A stretch of DNA of 44,156 nucleotides, from contig JAIXPK010000173.1 in assembly GCA_027486335.1 (NCBI GenBank), positions 1 through 44,156 on the forward strand, in the 5' to 3' direction. Shown here piece by piece: positions 7,007 through 15,900 of this stretch. Source of the DNA: Verrucomicrobiaceae bacterium (GTDB lineage Bacteria; Verrucomicrobiota; Verrucomicrobiia; Verrucomicrobiales; V1-33). The notes under the pieces were generated by a model. That model saw only the letters and a list, made by a program, of their open reading frames with translations. It did no database searches and was not told where the DNA came from. Position 1 is the stretch's first letter. Each line of letters begins with the position of its first letter. The translations under genes were made by a program, and so were the position numbers.

Positions 7007-7895
7007 CTGGGTTGGCGTGGCGGCCTGGGAAGGTGAGTTCGGCGATGCCTGACTTGTCGAGATCGCCGAGGCCGGCGGCGACCATGCGGTCGAACTGGGC
7101 GGCGGTGGCTGCGGCGAGGGGGAGGTTGAGGCCTTTCTGGGTGGCGAGGTCGAGGGCGATGTGGCTGTCTTTGGCGGCGTGTTCGGCGCTGAAGAAGCAG
7201 GAGTGTTCGCGATTGAGCATGTCTTCGCCGTCGGTCTGGAGGACGCGGCTGTTGGCGCCGGTGACGCTGAAGACCTTGGTGAGCATTTCGAGGTCGAGGC
7301 CGAGGGCTGCGCCGAGGCCGAGGCCTTCGGCGAGGGCGGCGGTGTTGATGTTCATGACCATGTTGACGAGGGCTTTGACTTCAGCGGCTTTACCGGCTGG
7401 GCCGACGTAGGTGAGGACGGCGCTCATTTTCTGGAGGAGCGGGGCGACGGCGTCGAAGACCTCGCGGCGGCCGCCGATCATGAGTTGGAGCGTGCCTTCG
7501 CGGGCCTGGGGGATGGAGCTGGCCATGCAGCCTTCGATGCTTTGGGCACCGGCGGCTTCGGAGGCTTTTTCGAGATCGATGTGGAGTTGCGGGCTGAGCG
7601 TGGCGCAGTTGATGAAGATGCGGCCGGAGGCGTTGGTGAGGAGCGAGTCGCCGGAGGGGGCGAAGATGGCGCGCATGGCGGCGTCGTTGGTGACGACGGT
7701 GAAGATGACGTCGGCGAGGGCGGTGACCTCGGCGAGAGAGTCGCAGGCTTTGGCGCCGATTTCGGAGGCGAGTTCGGAGGCGGCGGATTGATTGACGTCG
7801 TAGATGGCGGTGACTGGGTAACCGATTTCGTGGACGCGGCGGGCCATATTGGCACCCATGCGTCCGACTCCGACGAAGGCGATTTTCTGGGACAT
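7002..7895 (-). CDS. NAD(P)-dependent beta-hydroxyacid dehydrogenase family protein
   Basis: A 297-residue member of the 3-hydroxyisobutyrate/6-phosphogluconate dehydrogenase-like family, which oxidises beta-hydroxyacids or reduces the semialdehydes. The N-terminal Rossmann motif is GVGRMG (residues 9-14). The usual catalytic lysine is probably Lys174, with Asn178, in EVKALVNMVMN. The substrate-loop motif, normally DAPVSGG in this family, is replaced by EGCMASSIPQ (121-130), while the following EGTLQLMIGG is conserved, so the substrate may be unusual. It lies 11 bases downstream of the metallo-hydrolase gene and is probably co-transcribed. Its stop codon is supplied by a repeat element. Confidence 0.85.
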   Translation of the reverse strand: MSQKIAFVGVGRMGANMARRVHEIGYPVTAIYDVNQSAASELASEIGAKACDSLAEVTALADVIFTVVTNDAAMRAIFAPSGDSLLTNASGRIFINCATLSPQLHIDLEKASEAAGAQSIEGCMASSIPQAREGTLQLMIGGRREVFDAVAPLLQKMSAVLTYVGPAGKAAEVKALVNMVMNINTAALAEGLGLGAALGLDLEMLTKVFSVTGANSRVLQTDGEDMLNREHSCFFSAEHAAKDSHIALDLATQKGLNLPLAAATAAQFDRMVAAGLGDLDKSGIAELTFPGRHANPA

Positions 7896-7906
7896 GGTGT
7901 GTGGGG

Positions 7907-8737
7907 TCAGTTAGGGGATTTGAATTCGGGGTAGAAAGGATTGTGGGCTTTTTCCTCGCCGATGGTGGTGAGGGGGCCGTGGCCTGGGACGACGACGGTT
8001 TGGTCCTGGAGGGAGAAGAGTTCCTTGCGGTTGGTTTCGAGGGCGCGGGCCCATGAGACCATGCCGCCGCCCATGGAGCCGGCGAAGAGGGCATCGCCGA
8101 CGCAGGCGACTGGGGCGGCGAGCCCGTGGAAGAGGTAGGTCATGCCGCAGACGGCGTGGCCGGAGGTTTCGCGGATTTCGACGCTGACGGCACCGAGGGA
8201 GAAGACGTGGCCGGGGGAGACTGGGTGGGCGTCTTTGAAGAGTTCGCCGTGGCCGACGAAGACCTTGGCATCGGGGAAGGCATCGCGGAGGGCGGGGAGT
8301 GCGGCGATGTGGTCCGGGTGGGTGTGGGTGATGAGGATGAGGGAGGGGGTGAGCCCGTGGTCGGCGACGGCGTCGATGATGGGGGTGGCGTCAGCTCCGG
8401 TGTCGACGATGGCGGCGTGTTTGCTGGCGGGGTCGAAGACGATGGCGGCGTTGACGGTCATGTCGTGCCATGCGGTGTTGAAGACGAGGAGCCCGTCGAG
8501 GGAGACCGGGTTGGGTTGCCACTGGCGGCGGCCGAGGGCGAGGAGGCTTTCGGCGTGGAGGTTGAGGGTGGCGGCGACGAGGCGGGTGGTGGTTTCGTCG
8601 ACGGTCCCGGCGCGGAGGGCTTCGAGTTCTTCGGGTGAGATGCCTGCTTTGGCGGCGAGCATTTCGGAGTTGAGGCTGAGGCCGCGCTGGGCCTTGCCGA
8701 TGATGTCTTCAAAATTGTCTTCGAGGGGGATGCTCAT
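7907..8737 (-). CDS. Metallo-beta-lactamase-fold hydrolase with N-terminal HTH-like domain
   Basis: A 276-residue protein. Residues about 8-66 resemble a Cro/C1-type helix-turn-helix (GLSLNSEMLAAKAGISPEEL). Residues 75-270 are a metallo-beta-lactamase/glyoxalase II-type hydrolase. Metal ligands visible are THTHPDH (His138, His140, Asp142, His143), a His in TSGHAV, Asp in CVGDALF and His in PGHGP. Family members hydrolyse thioesters or related bonds; the substrate here is unknown. The start at MSIPLEDNFE was preferred to a codon 13 residues upstream. It is the first gene of a two-gene unit with the downstream dehydrogenase, so hydrolysis of an acyl-thioester followed by oxidation of a hydroxyacid is a plausible but unproven pair. 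Confidence 0.85.
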   Translation of the reverse strand: MSIPLEDNFEDIIGKAQRGLSLNSEMLAAKAGISPEELEALRAGTVDETTTRLVAATLNLHAESLLALGRRQWQPNPVSLDGLLVFNTAWHDMTVNAAIVFDPASKHAAIVDTGADATPIIDAVADHGLTPSLILITHTHPDHIAALPALRDAFPDAKVFVGHGELFKDAHPVSPGHVFSLGAVSVEIRETSGHAVCGMTYLFHGLAAPVACVGDALFAGSMGGGMVSWARALETNRKELFSLQDQTVVVPGHGPLTTIGEEKAHNPFYPEFKSPN

Positions 8738-8800
8738 CTTGCGGGCGACATAGGCGGTGGGGGGGAGTGAAATCAAGGTGCAAGTTCCGGAGGGAAGGGT

Positions 8801-8854
8801 GAAGTGAGAAGTGAGAAGTGAGAAAGGGCTTGTGGGGAGGGGGAAGTGAGAAGT
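8801..8854 (+). repeat. GTGAGAA heptamer direct repeats
   Basis: GAAGTGAGAAGTGAGAAGTG with AGAA following gives three tandem AGTGAGA-type units, and a further AAGTGAGAAGTG lies at 8843-8854. A matching triplet is found at 21461-21484 and a single unit near 23735, each in an intergenic gap followed by a similar GGGCTTG or GGCTTG word. This marks a dispersed repeat family. Confidence 0.6.
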
Positions 8855-8882
8855 GGGGCGGAATGAGGATTACTTGGGCAGC

Positions 8883-8971
8883 GACAAGGCCGGGACGGCC
8901 TTGCTACGGTGGCTGCCGCTGGGGAGAGTTGAATGCTGGGGTGGAGACAAGGCTGGGACGGCGTTGCTGCG
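8883..8971 (+). repeat. Two family B hairpin repeats
   Basis: The first copy (8883-8908) is a perfect CAAGGCC-GGGAC-GGCCTTG hairpin with the CTACGG tail. The second (8946-8971) is decayed, CAAGGCT-GGGAC-GGCGTTG, with a CTGCGG tail. Both are preceded by a G(C)GACAAGG word as in the tandem array near 6900. Confidence 0.8.
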
Positions 8972-9015
8972 GTGGCTGGTGAGGTGAGGTTGGAGGAGGG
9001 TTAACGGGGGGGTAA

Positions 9016-10677
<1,662 letters not shown>

Positions 10678-10732
10678 GGCGGAGGGGAGAGGGAGAGAAA
10701 AGCGAGCGGAAAGGGAGAGGCGAGCGGGAGCG

Positions 10733-12013
10733 TTGAAGCGTGTTGTGAAGCGAATCCTGATTTCCCTGATGATGATGAGTGCTGGCGCAGTTGAATCGGC
10801 TGGGCCGCCGGGGTTTAATTATGATGAGGCGGCGGTGCCGCGGTATGAGTTGCCGGATCCATTGCGGACGGAGGGAGGGGAAGTGGTGAAGGACGCGGAG
10901 ATGTGGCGAGCGGTGCGGCGTCCGGAGTTGCTGGCGCTGATTGAGCGGGAGATGTTCGGGAAGGCACCGGCGCGGCCGGCGTTGTGGAGCAAGGCGTTGG
11001 AGACACCGGCGGAGGCGCTGGGGGGGAAGGCGGTGCGGCATCGGGTGTTTGTGTCGTTTACGGGGAAGGCGGAGGGGCCGGGGATGGAGATGCTGGTGTA
11101 TCTGCCGGCGGGTGCGAAGGGACCGGTGCCGGTGGTGCTGGGGTTGAATTTCCGGGGGAATCACACAGTGACGGACGATCCTGCGGTGCCGGTGACGGCG
11201 AGTTGGGTGCCGAACGATGCGAAGGCGGGGATCAAGGATCACCGGGCGACGGAAGCGGGGCGGGGGAGTGAGGCGGGGCGTTGGCAGGTGCCGTATGCGG
11301 TGGGTCGGGGGTATGGGGTGGCGACGATTTACTACGGGGACATAGATCCGGATGAGGATGATGGGTGGAAGAACGGCGTGCATGCACTGCACGGCGGGGC
11401 GGAGGGCCGGGATGGGGCGTCGTGGGGGAGCATTGCGGCGTGGACGTGGGGGTTGAGGCTGGGGCTGGATGCGCTGGAGCAGATGCCGGGGGTGGATGGG
11501 AAGCGCGTGATTTGTCAGGGGCATTCGCGCCTTGGGAAGACCGCGTTGTGGGCGGGGGCGGTGGACGAGCGGTTTGCGATGGTGATTTCGAATGACAGCG
11601 GGGCGGGCGGGGCGGCGCTGAACAAGCGGATTTTCGGGGAGACGGTGGGGCGGTTGAACACGTCGTTTCCGCACTGGTTCTGCGGGAATTTCCGGAAGTA
11701 TTCGGAGAATGAAGGGGCGATGCCGTTTGATGCGCACAGTTTGATCGCGTTGACGGCACCGCGGCCATTGCTGATCACGAGTGCGACAGAGGATTTGTGG
11801 GCGGATCCGAAGGGAGAGTTTCTGGGTGGGTTGCATGCGTCGCCGGTGTGGCGGCTGCTGGGGGCCGAGGGGTTAGGGGTGAGTGAGATGCCGGAGCCGA
11901 TGCGGCTGGTGGGCGGGAGGGTGGGGTATTTTCTGCGGACGGGGCCGCATGATGTGACGCAGGAGGACTGGAAGGCGTACCTTGATTTTGCGGACCGGGT
12001 GCTGAAGCCATGA
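10733..12013 (+). CDS. Secreted CE15-type (glucuronoyl) esterase
   Basis: About 426 residues. It has a basic n-region and hydrophobic stretch typical of a signal peptide (KRILISLMMMSAGAVESAG), then an alpha/beta-hydrolase body. The nucleophile elbow is GHSRLGK (Ser265), followed by the SNDSGAGG motif, the FPHWFCGNF segment, a Glu in SATEDLWADPKGEF and the catalytic His in RTGPHDVTQEDW (about 406). This combination is diagnostic of family CE15, whose characterised members cleave 4-O-methyl-glucuronate esters linking xylan to lignin. The start is uncertain: TTG at 10733 or GTG at 10745; ATG at 10769 would truncate the signal. Its stop overlaps the next start (ATGA). A family relative with another ester substrate remains possible. 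Confidence 0.82.
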   Translation: MKRVVKRILISLMMMSAGAVESAGPPGFNYDEAAVPRYELPDPLRTEGGEVVKDAEMWRAVRRPELLALIEREMFGKAPARPALWSKALETPAEALGGKAVRHRVFVSFTGKAEGPGMEMLVYLPAGAKGPVPVVLGLNFRGNHTVTDDPAVPVTASWVPNDAKAGIKDHRATEAGRGSEAGRWQVPYAVGRGYGVATIYYGDIDPDEDDGWKNGVHALHGGAEGRDGASWGSIAAWTWGLRLGLDALEQMPGVDGKRVICQGHSRLGKTALWAGAVDERFAMVISNDSGAGGAALNKRIFGETVGRLNTSFPHWFCGNFRKYSENEGAMPFDAHSLIALTAPRPLLITSATEDLWADPKGEFLGGLHASPVWRLLGAEGLGVSEMPEPMRLVGGRVGYFLRTGPHDVTQEDWKAYLDFADRVLKP

Positions 12014-12843
12014 ACGTGAGCCGGAGGAGCGTGTTAGGAGGAGGGCTGGCTGGGCTGGCCGGGGTGGTGATGGCTGACGGGGAGGGGGAGAAGGAGCGAT
12101 TGCGGTGGCGGCTGGTGCCGGAGGGATGGGGAGTGGCGGCGGAGGCGGATGTGAAGGCGGTGCTGGGGTCGGTGGTGGGGGAATTGTGGCGGTATTTTCC
12201 GGAGCGCCGGTTGGAGCCGTTAGTGATCCGGCGGGGGCGGGAGAGTCCGATTGTGCATTACCAGCGGAGTGCGCTAGGGGAGATTGTGGTGGAGCTGAAC
12301 ACGCAGGATCGTTTCTGGTGTCAGTATGCGTATCAGTTCAGCCATGAGTTCTGTCATGTGCTGAGCGGGTTTGAGGATGACTGGAAGGGGAATCAGTGGC
12401 TGGAGGAGTCGTTCTGCGAGTGTGCGTCGCTGTTTGTGCTGAGGCGGCTGGCGGTGACGTGGGCGAAGACCCCGCCGTATGCGTCGTGGCAGGGATATGC
12501 GGTGCATTTCCGGGAGTATGCGGACGACGTGATGAAGGGGTTTGAGGCGGTGCCGGATGCGGGGATTGCGGATTATGTGAGGAAGCACCGGGAGGCGATG
12601 GAGAAGCAGGGGACTGACCGGACGCGGAATGGCGTGGTGGCGGTGGCGCTGCTGAGGCAGCTGGAGGCTGCGCCGCAGTACTGGGAGGCGGTATCGTGGC
12701 TGAACAGCAAGCCTGCGCCGAAGGGGGAGACCCTTGAGGAGAGTATGGGGAAGTGGCTGCGGGCGGCACCGGAGCGGGTGCGGCCGTTCATTGTGCAGAC
12801 GGCGAAGCTGCTAGGGGTCAGGGTTGGATCTGCGGGCGGATGA
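12010..12843 (+). CDS. Secreted HExxH zinc-protease-like protein
   Basis: A 277-residue exported protein. The N-terminus MNVSRRSVLGGGLAGLAGVV has a Ser-Arg-Arg plus a hydrophobic stretch typical of a twin-arginine or lipoprotein-like leader. A zinc motif HEFCH (residues 112-116) is followed 17 residues later by a Glu-rich LEESFCECASLF helix that could supply the third ligand, as in gluzincins. The rest is helical with no other known domain. It is translationally coupled to the CE15 esterase (4-base overlap), so both are likely exported together. Its 3' end overlaps the convergent kinase gene by 26 bases. Proteolytic activity is inferred only from the motif. Confidence 0.72.
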   Translation: MNVSRRSVLGGGLAGLAGVVMADGEGEKERLRWRLVPEGWGVAAEADVKAVLGSVVGELWRYFPERRLEPLVIRRGRESPIVHYQRSALGEIVVELNTQDRFWCQYAYQFSHEFCHVLSGFEDDWKGNQWLEESFCECASLFVLRRLAVTWAKTPPYASWQGYAVHFREYADDVMKGFEAVPDAGIADYVRKHREAMEKQGTDRTRNGVVAVALLRQLEAAPQYWEAVSWLNSKPAPKGETLEESMGKWLRAAPERVRPFIVQTAKLLGVRVGSAGG

Positions 12844-13819
12844 CCCTGACGTTGAGGGGTGCCATGGCGGCGACGAGTTTAGAGAAAGTGGTGTCGTCCT
12901 CGCAGATGCCGACGATGGCACCGCCGGAGCCGGTGAATTTGGCGCTGACGCCGACGGAGCGGGCGGTTTCGATCATGCGGATGTGGCCGGGGTTGAGCGG
13001 GCAGAGACTGCGGCGGAGATCGAAGTTTTCGTTGAGGAGGGCGCTGATGCCGCGGGTGCGGTGGGTGAGGAGCATGAATTTGACCTGTTCGGCGAGATTG
13101 GCCCAGCGCTGGATGGCGGCGCGGACCTGCTGATCGCCGCGGTCGTAGCGGGCGCGCATGTCGTTGTGGAAGACCTCGGTGCCTTCGGAGAGGTCGGTGG
13201 AGTAGGCGATGTAGAGCGGCGGGAGGAGTGAGGGGTCGAGGGGTTCGTAGAAGCCGTGGCCGAGACGGTCCATGAGGGCGGCGTCGAAGTCCATGAAGAC
13301 GACGCCTTCGTAGACCTGGATGACGCGGTCCTGGAGGCCTGCGGGGATATTGAGTTCGATTTTTTCTGCGGAGAGGATGAGGGTGGGGAGCGTGTGGAGA
13401 GGGATCTCGACGTTGTAGAAGCCCATGAGGGCGCGGAAGCAGGCGGTGATGATGGCGGAGGAACCGGCGAGGCCGACGTGGTCGGGGATGTCGCTGCGGT
13501 AGGAGAGCCGGAAGTTGCGTGCTGGGAGGGAGATGCGTTCGGATTCGCAGTGATCGGCGAAGACCTTGCAGGCGGCCTTGAGGAGCCGGACCCCGCCGTA
13601 GTAGCCGAAGCGCTGGACGTCGTTGCGGAGCTGGGAGAGACTGAGGAAGTTGGAGTGGTCGCGGTCGTTGGGGACGATTTCGATGACTGGGTATTCCTCG
13701 ATGGAGACGCGGGCGGCGAAGTTGCGGACGATGAAGGAGATGGTTTTACCGTGGTAACCGTCGGAGGGATTGCCGACGAGGCCGGCGCGGGCGTGGGCGA
13801 GGTATTCGACTGCTGGCAT
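12818..13819 (-). CDS. GHMP-family sugar kinase, glucuronokinase-like
   Basis: A 333-residue kinase. The opening ARAGLVGNPSDGYHGKTISF (residues 10-29) closely resembles the N-terminal signature of plant glucuronokinase and other GHMP sugar kinases. The ATP-binding motif 2 is PDHVGLAGSSAI (112-123), and motif 3 is KFTGSGGAIVGI near residue 294. GHMP kinases phosphorylate small alcohols or the anomeric position of sugars; glucuronate to glucuronate 1-phosphate is the suggested reaction. The start MPAVEYLAHA was chosen because the conserved domain begins there; the upstream in-frame 65 codons are Pro/Ser-rich noise. It is tail-to-tail with the esterase/protease pair. A mevalonate- or heptose-type substrate cannot be excluded. 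Confidence 0.8.
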   Translation of the reverse strand: MPAVEYLAHARAGLVGNPSDGYHGKTISFIVRNFAARVSIEEYPVIEIVPNDRDHSNFLSLSQLRNDVQRFGYYGGVRLLKAACKVFADHCESERISLPARNFRLSYRSDIPDHVGLAGSSAIITACFRALMGFYNVEIPLHTLPTLILSAEKIELNIPAGLQDRVIQVYEGVVFMDFDAALMDRLGHGFYEPLDPSLLPPLYIAYSTDLSEGTEVFHNDMRARYDRGDQQVRAAIQRWANLAEQVKFMLLTHRTRGISALLNENFDLRRSLCPLNPGHIRMIETARSVGVSAKFTGSGGAIVGICEDDTTFSKLVAAMAPLNVRVIRPQIQP

Positions 13820-13983
13820 GGGAAGGGGGATGCGGTACGTGTGGAGAGGCGGGAGGCAAGGCGGCAATGGGGTGTGGGATTGGGATTGCGGAGAGTGGGT
13901 GGGGGCGCGTATGGAGAGGGGAGGTTCCGGCGGCTGAGAGAAGCTGAGTGCGCTGCGGACCGAAAGAGAACCAGAAGCCACCC

Positions 13984-14640
13984 ATGAAAAAACTGATCCT
14001 GTTCGTTGCGGCAATGATTGTCGCGTTGCCCGTGAGTGCTGCGCCTCCGAAGGAGGACAAGAAGGACAAAAAGGAAGAGAAGAAGGAAGAGAAGAAGAAG
14101 GAAGTGCCGCCGCCGATGTGGACGGTGCAGGTGGAGGGAGGAGTTGGGGATACTGCGGCGATGGAAGTGAAGACGATTCTTGCTGGGATGAAGGGCGTGC
14201 GGGTGGAGGATAGCGTGTTGAAGGACGGCGTGGTGGAAGCCGTGATCAGCAGCGGGAGCCGGGTGAACCGGACGGATGTGTCGAAGGCGCTGCGTGAAGG
14301 GAACAAGACGTTCAAGCTTAAGGAATTCAAGATGAAGCGGCCAGAGAAGGACGGCGACAAGAAGGCTGGAGGGGAGACGGAAGCGAAGGGGACGGAGAAG
14401 AAGGATCCGCTGAAGAAGGACGCTGCGCCCGCGAAGTCGGGGCTTCCTGCGAAGGAGACTGCTCCTGCGAAGGACGCTGCTCCTGCGAAGGACGCTGCGC
14501 CTGCTAAGGAGGCTGTGCCGAGTAAGGAAGCGGTTCCTGCGAAGCCGGGGGTGCCGTCGGTGGAGAAGGCGGCGGAGAAAGCGGTCGAGAAGGCGGCGGA
14601 GGCGGTGAAGCCTGCGGTGCCGGCGGTGAACGCACCTTGA
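13984..14640 (+). CDS. Secreted Lys/Ala/Pro-rich repeat protein
   Basis: A 218-residue protein with a clear signal peptide (MKKLILFVAAMIVALPVSAA). A highly charged KEDKKDKKEEKKEEKKKE linker follows. A compact domain of about 70 residues (MWTVQVEGGVGDTAAMEVKT to about residue 118) has a beta-alpha-beta-like pattern somewhat reminiscent of heavy-metal-associated folds, but it lacks a CxxC. The C-terminal half is a disordered tail with repeated PAKDAAPAKEA-type units, then EKAAEKAVEKAAEAV. Function is unknown; such tails often bind nucleic acid or anionic polymers. It is followed 25 bases later by a strong terminator. Confidence 0.75.
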   Translation: MKKLILFVAAMIVALPVSAAPPKEDKKDKKEEKKEEKKKEVPPPMWTVQVEGGVGDTAAMEVKTILAGMKGVRVEDSVLKDGVVEAVISSGSRVNRTDVSKALREGNKTFKLKEFKMKRPEKDGDKKAGGETEAKGTEKKDPLKKDAAPAKSGLPAKETAPAKDAAPAKDAAPAKEAVPSKEAVPAKPGVPSVEKAAEKAVEKAAEAVKPAVPAVNAP

Positions 14641-14664
14641 GGGGTGGGGGATAGAGATTTGAGA

Positions 14665-14705
14665 GAAGCCCCTGTGGGAGGAGATTCCCGCAGGGGCTTT
14701 TTTTG
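14665..14705 (+). terminator. Rho-independent terminator
   Basis: AAGCCCCTGTGGGA and TTCCCGCAGGGGCTT form a near-perfect 14-bp stem (one G-T wobble) around a GGAGGAGA-type loop, followed directly by a run of seven T. It ends the transcript of the Lys-rich secreted protein gene. Confidence 0.9.
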
Positions 14706-14841
14706 GGTTCGGCGAGAGTGTGGATTGGATTTTGATTAAGAAGCGGGGTGGTGGAGGTGCAGACGGGAGCGCATCCGACTTGCGTTGCGGGAATGGGCCG
14801 TTATGGAGGGGCGTCGTCGGAGTCCGGCGGGCAAGTTTTCC

Positions 14842-15861
14842 ATGAAGATCCTGCGTTTTACTTTTCGGTTTGTGGCTGCCGTGGTGGTGGTGGCGGGTAC
14901 GTCCGGGTGTTTGACGATGCCGGTGACGCCTGGGGCGAGCAGTGCGGTGGCGGAGTTGGGGCCGGTTTTTCCGGGGATTGCGTCGTATATTGTGGTGGAT
15001 GCGAATGACGGGCACGTGGTGCTGGCGCATGCGGCGAATCAGAAGCGGCCGGTGGCGAGTCTGACGAAGCTGGCGACGGCGATGACGGTGCTGGAGTACA
15101 TGAAGCACAGTGGTGGGGATGCGGGGGAGATGATGGTGGTGCCGAGCCAGATTCAATTGCTGGCGGACCGCGGGGCGCTGGGATTTCTGCCGGGTGACCG
15201 GCTGGCGGTGCGGGATGGGTTGTATGCGGCGATGATGGCGAGTGACAATGCAGCGGCGGAGACCTTGGCGGTGCATTTCGGGCAGAAGCTGACGGGTGCT
15301 GGTTTGGGCGGGGGGAATCCGATGGCGGCGTTTGTGAGTCAGATGAACGGTTTGGTGCATCGGCTGGGGATGAACGGGACGAGGTTTGTGAATGCGCATG
15401 GTTTGGAGGGGAGCGGGCCGATCGGTTATTCGACGGCGGCGGATGTGGCGCGACTGACGATGGCTGGGTTGCGGACGCCGGGGTTGTCCTTTTATTCTTC
15501 GCAGAGCCAGCGTGGGATCACGGTGATGCGTGATGGGGCGCCGCGGCCGATTCTGGTGCGGAACACGAATGTGCTGCTGGGGCGGGCGGGGATTGATGGC
15601 GGGAAGACTGGGACGACGACGCCTGCGGGGCCGTGTCTGATGATTACTGCGCCGAGGCCAGCGACGGTGGACAAGCGGCCGGACGGGAGCACGGTGGTGG
15701 TGCCGAACCGGCTGATTGTGGTGGTGCTGGGAGCGAGTGACCGTTTCAACCAGGCATACACTTTGCTGATGCAGGGATGGCCTGCGTATGAGCGCTGGAG
15801 AGCGGCCGGGAGTCCGGTGGCGGCGGGTACGGCGCTGGGAGTACCGGCGGCACTTCCCTGA
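14842..15861 (+). CDS. D-alanyl-D-alanine carboxypeptidase (peptidase S11 / PBP5-type)
   Basis: A 339-residue penicillin-binding carboxypeptidase that trims the terminal D-Ala from peptidoglycan stem peptides in the periplasm. All three active-site motifs are present: SLTK (Ser73, Lys76), SDN (134-136) and KTGTT (255-259). The N-terminus MKILRFTFRFVAAVVVVAGT followed by SGC looks like a signal peptide with a weak lipobox (Cys23), so it may be a lipoprotein. The C-terminal beta domain and amphipathic anchor of classic PBP5 are absent. The MKIL start was chosen because it precedes the signal; an upstream in-frame extension is Arg-rich. The phosphofructokinase gene starts 39 bases downstream. 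Confidence 0.92.
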   Translation: MKILRFTFRFVAAVVVVAGTSGCLTMPVTPGASSAVAELGPVFPGIASYIVVDANDGHVVLAHAANQKRPVASLTKLATAMTVLEYMKHSGGDAGEMMVVPSQIQLLADRGALGFLPGDRLAVRDGLYAAMMASDNAAAETLAVHFGQKLTGAGLGGGNPMAAFVSQMNGLVHRLGMNGTRFVNAHGLEGSGPIGYSTAADVARLTMAGLRTPGLSFYSSQSQRGITVMRDGAPRPILVRNTNVLLGRAGIDGGKTGTTTPAGPCLMITAPRPATVDKRPDGSTVVVPNRLIVVVLGASDRFNQAYTLLMQGWPAYERWRAAGSPVAAGTALGVPAALP

Positions 15862-15900
15862 AATTCTTTTTTACCCCTGATAACCCACAAACATCCTTAC

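Noticed and set aside
12973..15399. Minus-strand open frame of 808 codons
   Set aside because: Arg/His/Pro-rich antisense of the carboxypeptidase and Lys-rich genes, and in another frame of the kinase gene.
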